Positions 8,761 to 19,200 of a stretch of 64,000 nt of DNA are shown here, in pieces. The DNA is taken from the NCBI RefSeq assembly GCF_012976305.1, contig NZ_JABDSR010000011.1, forward strand, positions 1 through 64,000. The letters are read 5' to 3'. The number at the start of each line of letters is the position of its first letter. Position 1 is the stretch's first letter. This stretch comes from Peptoniphilus faecalis (lineage in GTDB: Bacteria; Bacillota; Clostridia; Tissierellales; Peptoniphilaceae). The position numbers and the translations under genes were made by a program. Below the pieces are notes generated by a model. The model saw only the letters and a list, made by a program, of their open reading frames with translations, was not told where the DNA came from and ran no database searches.

Positions 8761-9993
8761 ATGAAAAAAATATGGAGTGTATATGGTTCTTCGTTAATTT
8801 TACTTTTTTCAATGGTGTTTGGAGGTGTTATTGGATATTTTGTTGGTCCAGAGATAAAATTCTTACAGCCATTTGCTGACATTTTTCTTAATTTATTATA
8901 TGTAAGTGTAGTCCCTCTTATCTTTTTTTCTTTGACAACTTCAATTGCAAAGATGACAGATATGTCTAAATTAAAAAAAATACTAGTCTATTTTATTATC
9001 GGTGTATTCATTACAGGAATATGTGCTTGTTTGTCAATGGTTCTTCCAATGATGTTTATAGATCCTATTGGAAATGCTGAAATTTCATTAACTCAAAATG
9101 ACATTGAATTAAACGCTTCATTTAACGTATTATCAATGTTTACCGTTAATGATTTTCCTCTGCTTTTTTCAAAAAATAATTTAATGGCTTTAATTGTATT
9201 TTCAGTAATTTTATCTTTTTCATTAATACGTTCTGGAGATAGAGGAAAAAACATTATTGCCTTATTTGATGATGCAACGGAAATGATTTCGCAATTTATA
9301 AGCATTGTAATGAAAATAGCTCCAATAGGATTAGGTTCATATTTTGCAATCTTAATAGGAGAAAATGGGTCAAATTTAATTGGTCCTATGGCGAAGGCTA
9401 TATTAATTTATTCAATAGTTGTTGTTATTTATTATATAATTTCTCAAACATTATATGCCTATATTGGAGCTGGTTCTGAGGGAGTCAAGGCATGGTGGAA
9501 AACTGGAATTACACCAACATTAACCGCACTTGGAACTTGTTCATCAGCAGCAACATTACCTTCAAATTTAAATCAAGCAAAACAACTTGGAATCCCTGAT
9601 GAGATAGCAGATTTAGTCGTTCCACTAGGAGCTAACCTTCATAAAGACGGAGCCTGTATTATACAAATTTTAAAAGTTGCATTTCTGTGTTCATTATTTG
9701 ATGTTAATTTTGTTACAGTTGAAAACATATTTTTATCAATACTAGTAGCTGTTATTGCATCCATTGTAATGGGAGGAATCCCCGCTGGAGGTTACGTCGC
9801 AGAAATATTTATTATATCAGCTTTTGGATTTCCACAATCAGCAATACCAATTATGGTACTAATTGGAACTATAACTGATGCTCCAGCAACAGTAATAAAT
9901 GTTACAGGAGACACTGGCTTGGCAATGGTAATTGCAAGGCTTGTTGATGGCAAAGACTGGTTTTCAAGAAATTATGATAATAATAAATTATAA
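8761..9993 (+). CDS. Dicarboxylate/amino acid:cation symporter (SLC1/DAACS family)
   Basis: A 410-residue membrane carrier of the glutamate-transporter fold. It has the serine-rich hairpin motif (TCSSAATLPSNLNQAK) and the last-helix motif with NVTGDTG. The usual NMDGT motif reads NLHKDGAC, a change that affects the Na+/substrate site and fits a subgroup that carries substrates other than glutamate. It probably imports the substrate of the upstream C-S lyase (perhaps cystine or cysteine; inference from the operon). Translation starts after TAGGAGA. Confidence 0.9.
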   Translation: MKKIWSVYGSSLILLFSMVFGGVIGYFVGPEIKFLQPFADIFLNLLYVSVVPLIFFSLTTSIAKMTDMSKLKKILVYFIIGVFITGICACLSMVLPMMFIDPIGNAEISLTQNDIELNASFNVLSMFTVNDFPLLFSKNNLMALIVFSVILSFSLIRSGDRGKNIIALFDDATEMISQFISIVMKIAPIGLGSYFAILIGENGSNLIGPMAKAILIYSIVVVIYYIISQTLYAYIGAGSEGVKAWWKTGITPTLTALGTCSSAATLPSNLNQAKQLGIPDEIADLVVPLGANLHKDGACIIQILKVAFLCSLFDVNFVTVENIFLSILVAVIASIVMGGIPAGGYVAEIFIISAFGFPQSAIPIMVLIGTITDAPATVINVTGDTGLAMVIARLVDGKDWFSRNYDNNKL

Positions 9994-10051
9994 ACTTTAC
10001 AATTTTGATATTTTTATTATTCTATAAAAATTTATTGGATATAAATATTTC

Positions 10052-10129
10052 TAATGCTAAGTCTTAAAAGGAATAAAATTGGCTCTATTTCAAATTTGGG
10101 GGAGGCTCGATAATATCGGGTCTCTTTTT
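10052..10129 (+). repeat. Structured repeat, family B copy 1 (terminator-like)
   Basis: About 78 bases that align well with the minus strand of 21738-21813. They share TAATGCTA, then GGCTCTATTTCAAATTTGGG, then a GAGGCTCGAT-type hairpin and a T-run. At 21.8 kb this segment is the downstream part of a TPP-like riboswitch; here no aptamer precedes it. It may terminate transcription of the symporter gene. Confidence 0.6.
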
Positions 10130-10316
10130 ACCATAAAAATTAATAAATATACACAAAATAATTCTAAACTATAAATAAAAATTATATATTTTTAAGCATT
10201 GCAAATAAAACCAATAGGAGTTTCAAAATTCTTTCTTTGCACTTATATGCACCTCCAAACTTTTTGTTATTTAAGTTTAGGACTTAGTGAGTTTAAGTAC
10301 AATTTTTTTACATAAA

Positions 10317-10357
10317 AATATCTGTTAGAAATTACTCTCCAACAGATATTATAGAGG
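10317..10357 (-). repeat. Palindromic interspersed repeat, family A copy 2
   Basis: AATATCTGTT (10317-10326) pairs with AACAGATATT (10341-10350), followed by ATAGAGG. It matches the reverse complement of the copy at 6481-6533, with its left end cut short. The rest of the 9994-10416 gap shows only family B and the terminator below. Confidence 0.6.
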
Positions 10358-10360
10358 CTT

Positions 10361-10403
10361 TTAAACAACTCCTTATTTTATAATCGAATATGGAGTTGTT
10401 TAA
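10361..10403. terminator. Hairpin at the 3' end of the subtilase gene
   Basis: TTAAACAACTCC (10361-10372) pairs perfectly with 10392-10403, 14 bases beyond the subtilase stop. There is no long T-run, so termination strength is uncertain. Confidence 0.5.
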
Positions 10404-10416
10404 TGTTTATGGCTTT

Positions 10417-13400
10417 TTATTTTTTAAGAATTTTTTCTAAATTGCTAATTATCTGTACAATTTCTGCCCTTGTTGCTGGCTTTTTAGGAAGTACTCTTCC
10501 CTGTTCGTCGCCTTTTATAAGCCCAAGATTATATGCTATCTTCATATCTTCTATTGCCCAGTCTGAAATAGTATTTACATCTTTAAATTTCATCTCAGAA
10601 CCAGATTTTATATCTACATTTTTCATCTTTAGATATCTAACAATCATAGTAATTACTTCTTCTCTTGTTATATTACTATTAGGTGAAAATTCATCTTCCA
10701 TTCTACCCTTTACTATATTATTTAGGACTAGTTTTTTTACATCTTTATAGTACCAGTCAGATTTATTTACATCTTTAAACTTGATATCTCCTGCTACATC
10801 ATCTAAATCAAAGGCTCTATTCAAAATAGATACATATTCTGCCCTTGTTGCTGGATTGTCAGGTCTAAAGGTATTGTCAGGATAACCCCTTACAATTTTT
10901 CTTTCGACTGCTTTCAGTATAATATCTTTCGCCCAATGATTGTCTATATCCGTTAATTGTACAGAAATATTCTCCTTCTTGCTACTTTCTTTAGTTGTTT
11001 TTTTGTTCTCAACTGCTCTTACTTCATTTACCTTTGAAGGTTGCCTATATCCACTCATTCTTGAATAAGTGTGGTCTGAATAATAACTATCACTATCTAA
11101 TTTTTCATCTTTTGAGATAGGTGTTATTGGAGTGCTTGGTTTTTCCGTAGGTGTCGAAGGCGTTTTTAAAATATTAAGAGTATACTCTTTTTCTACTTCA
11201 TTTCCGTAGTTATCACTTATTATAACTATTATTTTCTTCTTGTTCGGTCCTTCATTTTCACTGCTCTTTAAGGAAACCTTTATTCCCTCAGGTATTTCAA
11301 ATAAATTGGCTATATTGTTTAATTCTTCCTCATTGACATTTAGTTTGATCAATTTCGCATCAGGAATTGGAAGAATTTCAATATTATATTCTTGTCTATA
11401 AGTGTTTCCGTCTTTTGTAAATTCAACTTTTACAAGAGTTTTACCCACTTTATTTGCATCAATTGGTTCTACAAGTTCTGCACTTACTCCTTCAGGTAAA
11501 TCAAATAATACATCTATTTTTCTTAATTCTTCTGCTAAAAACTTGTCTTTTTTAAGTGCTATATCCAAAGTTTTTTCGCCATAACGACCTGGACGTTTTT
11601 TAGCCTTTAAATTTTCTTCTGTCTTAATTCCAGAAGCAACTCCTTCTACTTCCTCATAAATAGCTTGTTTAATAGGAAGTGTATATTCTCTTGTCTTATA
11701 GATGTTTTCTTCATTCTTTATTCTTATTTTAACCTTTGCTACTTGCTTATTTCCTTCTACTTGTTCAATTTTTGCTTTCTCTAAAACTTCGGCGCTATAA
11801 CCTTTTGGAAGTTGAAGGATGGCATTTGCATCGGTCAAGTCACTAAAATCAAAGGCTTCTTTTTTCGCTGGTATTTCAGGGAATTGAACTTCCTTATCTT
11901 CTTTTTTGCTTGCATCAATAATCTTTTCAGAAGTATTTCCCGCTCTGTCGGTAGCTATTACTTGGATGATATATTCATCTCCATATTTTGAAAGCTGGCT
12001 TCCACTTTCGTAAGGCTTACCATTTACAAGGATAATCTTTGCTTCATCTGCTATACTTCTATCGTCCTTGATTTCAATATCAAGTATATCGCTGCCATTA
12101 AATGTTTGATTCTTGACATTTATTGTCGGAGGAACATTATCAAAGGCAACTCTATATTTTAAATTCTCAGTCTTGTTGTGATGTCTATCCTCTGCATATA
12201 ATGTTATTAAATCGCCATCTTGTACAGATATTTCACGATTGAATTCCGCCTTATTATCTCCCATCATACCCGGTAAATTTGCACTTGCTACATTATCTCC
12301 ATTAATATACATAGACCAATTGTCATTAGAATCCCTTACCGTACCCTTTATAGTGATAGTGTCTGAATTTGTAAATATATACTCACTAGAGTCAAAAATA
12401 TTTGAATCGTCTCTTCCAATTCTTGACTTGTCTATTTTAAATTCTGGTGCTTCACTATCTAGTAGTATAATATGTCCCCTACTATATAAAATCTCATCAG
12501 GATTATCTTTCTTATAGACAGTGACATTTATAATATTAAATCCTTCTTGAATTTCAAGACGCTGACTTGGAACTCTTCCACCTGTTCCCAAACCTGAAAT
12601 ATCTGTCATTGGATTATATCCATTTTTGCCATAATTATAAGATGTCAATCTCATTCTATAGTCTTTAGTACCCTCAGGCATGTTGAAAAACTCTGTATTA
12701 AAATAAATTTTATCTTCGATTTTTGATATATCTTTTATACTTAAATTTACTTCACGCCAATTATACATTATTTTTGATAATTCTGGTCTAAACTTAGCTT
12801 CAGTATCATCGTCAAGCTCCGTATAGACTAAAGCACCTGGTCTTGTATCTGCTTTATGAGAACCCGATGTGCTTTCTTCTGTACTTTTTGCAACATTTTT
12901 ATTTAAGTCTACATTGTAGCCTTCCATAATATTTCCTGCAGTATCCATTGCCTCTATGCGCAGTGTAGATCTAGTTAAATTATTGATATGCTCGTCTAGA
13001 TTTTCAATTTTATATTCATCATCACTAATTTTTTGAACTGGAATTATTTTTCCATCTATACTTGCTCCAACAAAAGCAAGTCCATGTTCGTCGTTGATTT
13101 TAAAGCTAGCTGTATTTGATCCAAAGGTTGGCATCATTGTCATCTTAGGACCTGTATTGTCAATTCTAACAGGCATATATAACTCTTGATAAGGTGCATT
13201 TTCCTTAACGCGAGCCCTTATTCTAAAATAGTATTGTCCTTCATCGGCAGGAGTCATTATTCCCGGATATGCTTCTTCATCTTCAAATTGACCATCTCTA
13301 CTTACATATACCTCGCCATCCCATTGTAAAAGTGGATTTGGCGCTAAGAATTTATTATCATATTGCCATTTATTTTCTAGTGGAAAATGTCCAAAAAACT

Positions 13401-16104
13401 TTCTGAAATATTTAGATGTGGACAATGTCCTCACATGTTTCTTATCTTTATCAACTATTGCAACTTCTAAATCTCTAGCTTCTCTTAACGGAATGATCCT
13501 TGCGGCTACTCCGTCCCATGCTCTTATCCCTTTATTTGAAAAAGCAATTTTACTAGGATCTATATTCCCATTCTCATCTTTTCCAAGCTCAATGAAACCT
13601 TGTGAATCATCGTGATGTGCTTCCTTTGTAGCGATTACTGTCGTTAATTTATAAATGGAATCTGCTTCCCATGCTGGTGAATCGATGATTTTACCTGCAT
13701 TCCAATCGCCCTTATATCCAAAGTAAGGAATTGACAATCCTGGTTGTTTTTCTGGATTTTCGGCATCGAGATAGATAAAGCCTTCTACAAATTCATCCTT
13801 TGATTTTCCTGTATTTAATGTTACAGTTATATTTTTTTCTTCCTTAGGCTTTAACTCTACATATTCCATATTTGAGTTTATACTTGCATCTACTATTGCC
13901 TTTGAACGTGTTTCATAAATAGTATGGTTCTCAAATTCATCTTCAAAATCTTTATATTTTCTCGCCGAATCTGCCATATTAGGCTTTGACATCTCTTTTA
14001 CTGTTTCTCCAAGCACAGGTCCAAAGTTCACTTGAAATTTTTGAGCTTCATTGGAATAGTTTTTAATTTTTAAGTTAAATTGTACAGTGTTTTTTTGAAT
14101 CTCCTTTAGTTCAACAGAGCCTTTATCATTGTGCGTAACTAAAACATTGGTCCTTAGTGCATCATAGGCATTTACCATGCCCGCACCCTGTCTACGAGGA
14201 GAGGATTCCGTGCTGGAGTTTGCTGTGTCCATAAGAGGCTCTGCAGTATTCATCAGTAGAATCTTGTTTAGTTTTACCCTGCCTCCCTCATAATTAGCTC
14301 CACTATTTATAAGTTCTGTTACCTTATTTTTAAGAATTGCTGAAATTCCCGCAATATGAGGTGTTGACATTGATGTCCCTGACATTAGTCCGTACTTCCC
14401 ATTGTGGTAGGTTGAATAGACATTTTCACCAGGCGCTACTATTTCCGGTTTTAATTCTAATTCTGCATTAGGTCCCCAACCCGAGAAACCTGATATCTTT
14501 GTATCTTTGTTAATAGATACCAGTGTTTTTTCCTCTTTAAATTCTACTTTTTGTTTCGGAGATTTTTTTATCATTTCCCTAAGGATATCTCCTTGCGTGC
14601 CGTCAATACTCGTAATCCACATTTTAGATGTATTGATTCTATCTATTGTCAGCTTGTCTGTATCATAATCCATTATCGGATATTGTTTGTAGTGATCTCT
14701 ACTATAATATATAGGTGCATTTATAAGAATATATCCTACTGCTCCCTTTTCTGCTGCATTTTCAAACTTATCATATATAGTTCCGCCACCTCTAAGACCA
14801 ACAGCAACCTTTCCCTTTAAATCGAGATCCTTTACGGCTGTTTTTCTGCCATTGCCGACAAAGACAAATTCATACTCCTGATTTTTTATAAATTTCTTAT
14901 TGTCTTCATCACTTCCCATGTATTTATGATGGAAATCTGTACCGCCAATTTTTACAGTATCTAGGGGAACTTTATTATTAGTTGTAGAACCAACTGAAAG
15001 TCCTTCGCCAACAGATGCAATATATGTCATAGCAGAGTTGTCGATTAATTTAGCATTATTATCTGGATAAAAACCATAAGTGTCTTCTGATGCCGATGAA
15101 CTGTAATTTCCAATAGCCGATACGACGACAACGCCCTTTTCTGCTGCATTTCTAACGGCTTTGTAATAAATATCTCCCACATAGCCATTTCCTGCCTGAC
15201 CTATGGACATACTGATGACATCGGCTCCATTGTTTACAGCATCTTCCATAGCATGGTAGACTGCATCGTCGCCACCATATTCGAATTGTGCATAATCCTG
15301 TGTCCATTCTCCTTCTTTATCTTTAATTGGGAAGGTTCTATCTGAAAATATTCTATACATAAATAATTGTGCATTTGGTGCTACTCCTTTAAAATCTTCT
15401 GAATTAGCAGCCACAATACCAGATACGTGCATCCCGTGAGCTCTTGGAGTTCTTTCCATTAAATCAAAGGATCCCCCGAGATAATTAAAACCATGGGGTA
15501 CTTTTAATGTAAATCCCTTTTGTATTTTATTTTCTTTTATTTTCACAAGGGGCTTTGCATCATCGTCTATTTTCATTGCAGGATGATTAATATCCATGCC
15601 AGAGTCTATTACCGCAACTACCGTTCCACGACCGTCAAGCTTTTCATTCCTAACTTCCTCTGCATATTTTACCGCCTCATTTACCTTTGTCATATCTCTT
15701 GCATTTAAATTTTGCGGTACAAAAGTCCCATTTTCTTGGATATTTTTTATTCCATCAATTGCTTTCACTTTTTCAAATGTATCAGTAGATATTTCTACAG
15801 ATACACCATCGAAAAGAGAATTATAATTATATTTTATCTTTAATCCTTCAATTTGATTAAGTTTTGCTATTATAGTATCTCTCTTGCCCTTTTCAAATTC
15901 TAATATATATACTCTTCTCTGTATATCTTTTGCAGTATCTACCTTTCCGTCTAAAAATGCCTCTACTAGAGGATAATTTTCTTTAATTGAATTACTTGAG
16001 CCTTCGCTTTCAGGGCTCTTTGCCATAACTGAATATGGAATAGTCCCCAAAAATAAAACAAGTGCTAAAATAAAGCTTAAAGCTCTTTTTGATATACTTT
16101 TCAT
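10417..16104 (-). CDS. Secreted cell-wall subtilase (S8 peptidase) with C-terminal SLH domains
   Basis: A 1895-residue exported serine protease of the lactocepin/C5a-peptidase type. A signal peptide covers residues 1-28 and a propeptide-like domain about 60-130. The catalytic triad is Asp167 (VIDSGMD), His223 (HGMHVSG) and Ser578 (GTSMSTPHIAG), with a protease-associated domain inserted between His and Ser (about 380-510). Fn3- and Ig-like domains follow. Near residues 1425-1645 there are three related repeats that each start around LPKGYSA, LPEGVSA or IPEGIKV. A low-complexity linker leads to three SLH domains (about 1710-1893) that bind the secondary cell-wall polymer. A GAAGGGAG site precedes the ATG. 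It probably digests host or environmental proteins at the cell surface and supplies peptides. Confidence 0.93.
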   Translation of the reverse strand: MKSISKRALSFILALVLFLGTIPYSVMAKSPESEGSSNSIKENYPLVEAFLDGKVDTAKDIQRRVYILEFEKGKRDTIIAKLNQIEGLKIKYNYNSLFDGVSVEISTDTFEKVKAIDGIKNIQENGTFVPQNLNARDMTKVNEAVKYAEEVRNEKLDGRGTVVAVIDSGMDINHPAMKIDDDAKPLVKIKENKIQKGFTLKVPHGFNYLGGSFDLMERTPRAHGMHVSGIVAANSEDFKGVAPNAQLFMYRIFSDRTFPIKDKEGEWTQDYAQFEYGGDDAVYHAMEDAVNNGADVISMSIGQAGNGYVGDIYYKAVRNAAEKGVVVVSAIGNYSSSASEDTYGFYPDNNAKLIDNSAMTYIASVGEGLSVGSTTNNKVPLDTVKIGGTDFHHKYMGSDEDNKKFIKNQEYEFVFVGNGRKTAVKDLDLKGKVAVGLRGGGTIYDKFENAAEKGAVGYILINAPIYYSRDHYKQYPIMDYDTDKLTIDRINTSKMWITSIDGTQGDILREMIKKSPKQKVEFKEEKTLVSINKDTKISGFSGWGPNAELELKPEIVAPGENVYSTYHNGKYGLMSGTSMSTPHIAGISAILKNKVTELINSGANYEGGRVKLNKILLMNTAEPLMDTANSSTESSPRRQGAGMVNAYDALRTNVLVTHNDKGSVELKEIQKNTVQFNLKIKNYSNEAQKFQVNFGPVLGETVKEMSKPNMADSARKYKDFEDEFENHTIYETRSKAIVDASINSNMEYVELKPKEEKNITVTLNTGKSKDEFVEGFIYLDAENPEKQPGLSIPYFGYKGDWNAGKIIDSPAWEADSIYKLTTVIATKEAHHDDSQGFIELGKDENGNIDPSKIAFSNKGIRAWDGVAARIIPLREARDLEVAIVDKDKKHVRTLSTSKYFRKFFGHFPLENKWQYDNKFLAPNPLLQWDGEVYVSRDGQFEDEEAYPGIMTPADEGQYYFRIRARVKENAPYQELYMPVRIDNTGPKMTMMPTFGSNTASFKINDEHGLAFVGASIDGKIIPVQKISDDEYKIENLDEHINNLTRSTLRIEAMDTAGNIMEGYNVDLNKNVAKSTEESTSGSHKADTRPGALVYTELDDDTEAKFRPELSKIMYNWREVNLSIKDISKIEDKIYFNTEFFNMPEGTKDYRMRLTSYNYGKNGYNPMTDISGLGTGGRVPSQRLEIQEGFNIINVTVYKKDNPDEILYSRGHIILLDSEAPEFKIDKSRIGRDDSNIFDSSEYIFTNSDTITIKGTVRDSNDNWSMYINGDNVASANLPGMMGDNKAEFNREISVQDGDLITLYAEDRHHNKTENLKYRVAFDNVPPTINVKNQTFNGSDILDIEIKDDRSIADEAKIILVNGKPYESGSQLSKYGDEYIIQVIATDRAGNTSEKIIDASKKEDKEVQFPEIPAKKEAFDFSDLTDANAILQLPKGYSAEVLEKAKIEQVEGNKQVAKVKIRIKNEENIYKTREYTLPIKQAIYEEVEGVASGIKTEENLKAKKRPGRYGEKTLDIALKKDKFLAEELRKIDVLFDLPEGVSAELVEPIDANKVGKTLVKVEFTKDGNTYRQEYNIEILPIPDAKLIKLNVNEEELNNIANLFEIPEGIKVSLKSSENEGPNKKKIIVIISDNYGNEVEKEYTLNILKTPSTPTEKPSTPITPISKDEKLDSDSYYSDHTYSRMSGYRQPSKVNEVRAVENKKTTKESSKKENISVQLTDIDNHWAKDIILKAVERKIVRGYPDNTFRPDNPATRAEYVSILNRAFDLDDVAGDIKFKDVNKSDWYYKDVKKLVLNNIVKGRMEDEFSPNSNITREEVITMIVRYLKMKNVDIKSGSEMKFKDVNTISDWAIEDMKIAYNLGLIKGDEQGRVLPKKPATRAEIVQIISNLEKILKK

Positions 16105-16172
16105 ACTTCTCCCTTCAAGTGTAGTATTTCACTTTTATAAAATATTATTTTATAATTCTATACTTAGTTTAA

Positions 16173-16199
16173 ACCAACCTCCAATTATTGAAGGTTGGT
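16173..16199 (-). terminator. Terminator of the 1529-residue SLH protein gene
   Basis: ACCAACCT (16173-16180) pairs with AGGTTGGT (16192-16199), 15 bases beyond the stop on the minus strand. The T-run is short. It separates the two surface-protein genes. Confidence 0.55.
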
Positions 16200-16213
16200 A
16201 ATTTTATTTGTTT

Positions 16214-19200
16214 TTATCTTGTCTTCTCATTTACTACTTTTACAGCTTCAATTAAGACATCACTTGCCGGCATAATAAAGTAAGTCTTGCCTTGTCCGTC
16301 TGTCTTAACTTCTATAGTTTCACCCTTTGCAGTTATTTTCAACTTGTACTTAGCTTTTCCAAAATTAACTGCTTCTACATAGATTTTAGAACCTGAAATA
16401 CCTTCATCTAACCATTCATTTTTACCAAAGGTAATTGAACCCTTAGTTTCAATTTTATATGTTTTAGATTCTGAATTTGAATTTTCATCCACAGGCTTGC
16501 TGCTACCTTCGTCTGGATTTCCTATACTGGCATAGATATAAATCTGAGCCTTGTATTCTGTTGCATTATACTGATCAGACTCCCTAGATACATAATCTAA
16601 AAGTTCTTGATAACTATTTGCCGTCTTATTGAATAAAACATCATTATGCTCCTGAGTCTCATTTGTCTTCTCTCTTGCAATATAGAAATATCTAAAACCA
16701 GGTGTTTGAGATAATTCTTTTAGTTTATCTAACATCTCTCGGTTTAATAAGGCATATTTTTGACCCGTTTTGAAGTTTTCCTGAGTCAAATGATAGCTTG
16801 CTTTATTTTTTACACTATTCCAATCATAAATAAGAACTTTGGCATCAATAGCATTTTCATCTACTACCTCTGGTTCTTCCGGCTCATTTTCATCTACATA
16901 ATTTGGATCTATGCTGGCATAAATATAGACTTGACCTTTATATTGATCTTCATCATATTCATCAGATTCTTTCAAGCTATAAGCTAATAATTTTTCCAAA
17001 TTTCCAATAATTGTGTCATTTCTTGTGGCAGAAGATATAGGTTCTCTATGGATATAGAAATACTTAAATCCTGGTTTATTCGCCAACTTTGTCAATGTGT
17101 CTTTCATGCTTTCATTTAGATTAGATAAGGGTTGATCCGTCATAAACTCGTCCTGAACATTTTCTTGGTCAGCTGAAAATATAAATACTTTCATTGGCAC
17201 AGGTTCTTTTATTTCTTCTTCCTGTTCATCTACAAATATAGTTTTAATTGTAGTATCCTTATCTATTTTAATTTTAATAGGTTTAGTCTCATAACCTGCT
17301 ATGCCAGTTATCGGATCTTTTTCCCCTTCAAATACTATTGGTTCATTATTTACCAGAATTTGTTTTAAAGTTTTCCCATCTCCAGTATTCAAAGCTGCCC
17401 TAATATAGATAGAACTTTCTGGGCTTACATCTAGTGTAGTCCCTCTCGCAAAGGACATTTCTTTATAGTGAGCCGTTCTATATTCTCCAGCAGGACCTCC
17501 TGAATACTCAACATTGGATTTTTTGTCGTCATTTATCTCATAGGAAGCATCCTTCCACTTTTCTATATAATCGTCCCTTCCATATAGGCAATAGGTATAT
17601 GGATTCATTTCTGTTGAAGTGAAGCTAATTGTATGTTTATTGTCTTTACTTACTAAAGATTTTTCAAATTGTTCCAAGTTAAAGAGCTCTACACTTATTT
17701 CTGTAATTGCAGGATTCTCAAGCTTAAGAATTTTTTCCGCTCTTTTAATTGTTTCTACTAGTCTATTTGCACTATCTGATGTGTATCCACTTAAATCCAG
17801 ACTTTTAGCGCTTTTAACTTTAGTTTCTAATGTCGCCTTATCTGCTTTTTGTCCCTTTGCTTTAATCTGTGGATTAAGCTTCATTACATACTCTTCATAC
17901 TCATCTAACGCAACCATATCCTTTGTAACTTTTAGGTTTAATAATTCTGCCGTCGTATAAGTTTTGCCCGTCTTTTCTATTTGCCAAGCAGCTACTTCCA
18001 TGCCCTCTCCTGCTTCAAAATTTAGAATGGCATTTTTAACCTTGTCAACATCAGAAAATTTTTGGTTGATTTGGATTTCTAAATTTTTGTTAGTATTGGG
18101 ATCTATGCCGCCGTATATATAGACAGTTTCGCCTAACTCTACGTCTTCACCTGGTTCAGGTTGTGGTTCAGGCTGAGGTGCCGGTTCTGGTTGTGGCTCT
18201 GGTTCTGGTTGTGGCTCTGGTGTGGCATTTTTATCTACTAATATCGGACTTATTGTTACATCAGATTTCGGCATGATAAAATATGGCAAATCTCCTTCAG
18301 GATATTCCACTTCAATATCTCTGCCATCTGCATTAACTACTTTCCAACCGTCAACTTTCTTTCCGAAAGCTGTCATATTGGAACCAAATTTTATCAAAAT
18401 CTTAGAGCCTGCTGGATAATCAAACTTTCCTTGTATATAATTTGTCTCATAATCAGCCTGGATAGTGAACATTATCCCTTTTCCATCTATCTCTATATTG
18501 AATTTTTCTCTATCGGCTATTTCCGGTGGTATAACTGGTGCTACAGGATCTCCTTTATTGTCTAGGTTTGCATTATATGGGTTATCATAGAAATATATAT
18601 AGATATTAGGATTTCCCGCTCCATATCTATGTTCATTACTTGATGTCATTGCCAATAATGCCTTGAGATTTGCAGGTCCATTTCCTAAAGATTCAAATCT
18701 TATATCTCTATCCTCTCCATTAGGACCTTTAGCTCTTGCAATATAGATACTGTGATGTCTATATTGTTTAGATAATTTATCCATTACTGCTAATGTCTTT
18801 TGATCTAATTGACTATATGGCTTGCCTATAATGAATTTATCCTGAACATAGATTTCACCACTGTCATAATGGCTACATCCTGCACGTGTTGTTCTCCAAA
18901 TGTTGACAGATACCTCGTTGGATAATTTATCCGTCTCTAATTTTGGTGCCACATAGTTTTGATCTTTTTCAGTCACCATTTCTATATTGATATACTTAAA
19001 TCCAGTTGGGCAATCCTGAATCATATTGGACGTCAATGTTAATTGTAAAATTTCATCTATGGTATATTCTCTACCAGTTTCTTTTAATTTCCATTTAACA
19101 AATTTATATCCCGGTGCCGGTTTTGGATTTTTTAAAGCGGTTTTGACATCTTCTCTTGAATCAAATTTGTCCCCTAAATCCAATCTTAGCCCATCGAGTC

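Noticed and set aside
10403-10750. Open frame of 115 codons on the plus strand opposite the subtilase SLH region
   Set aside because: It mirrors the codon pattern of the real gene on the other strand; no start site or family resemblance.
18149-18222. Possible CRISPR-like direct repeats
   Set aside because: The repeats are short, coding (Pro-Glu-Gln peptide) and have no unique spacers.
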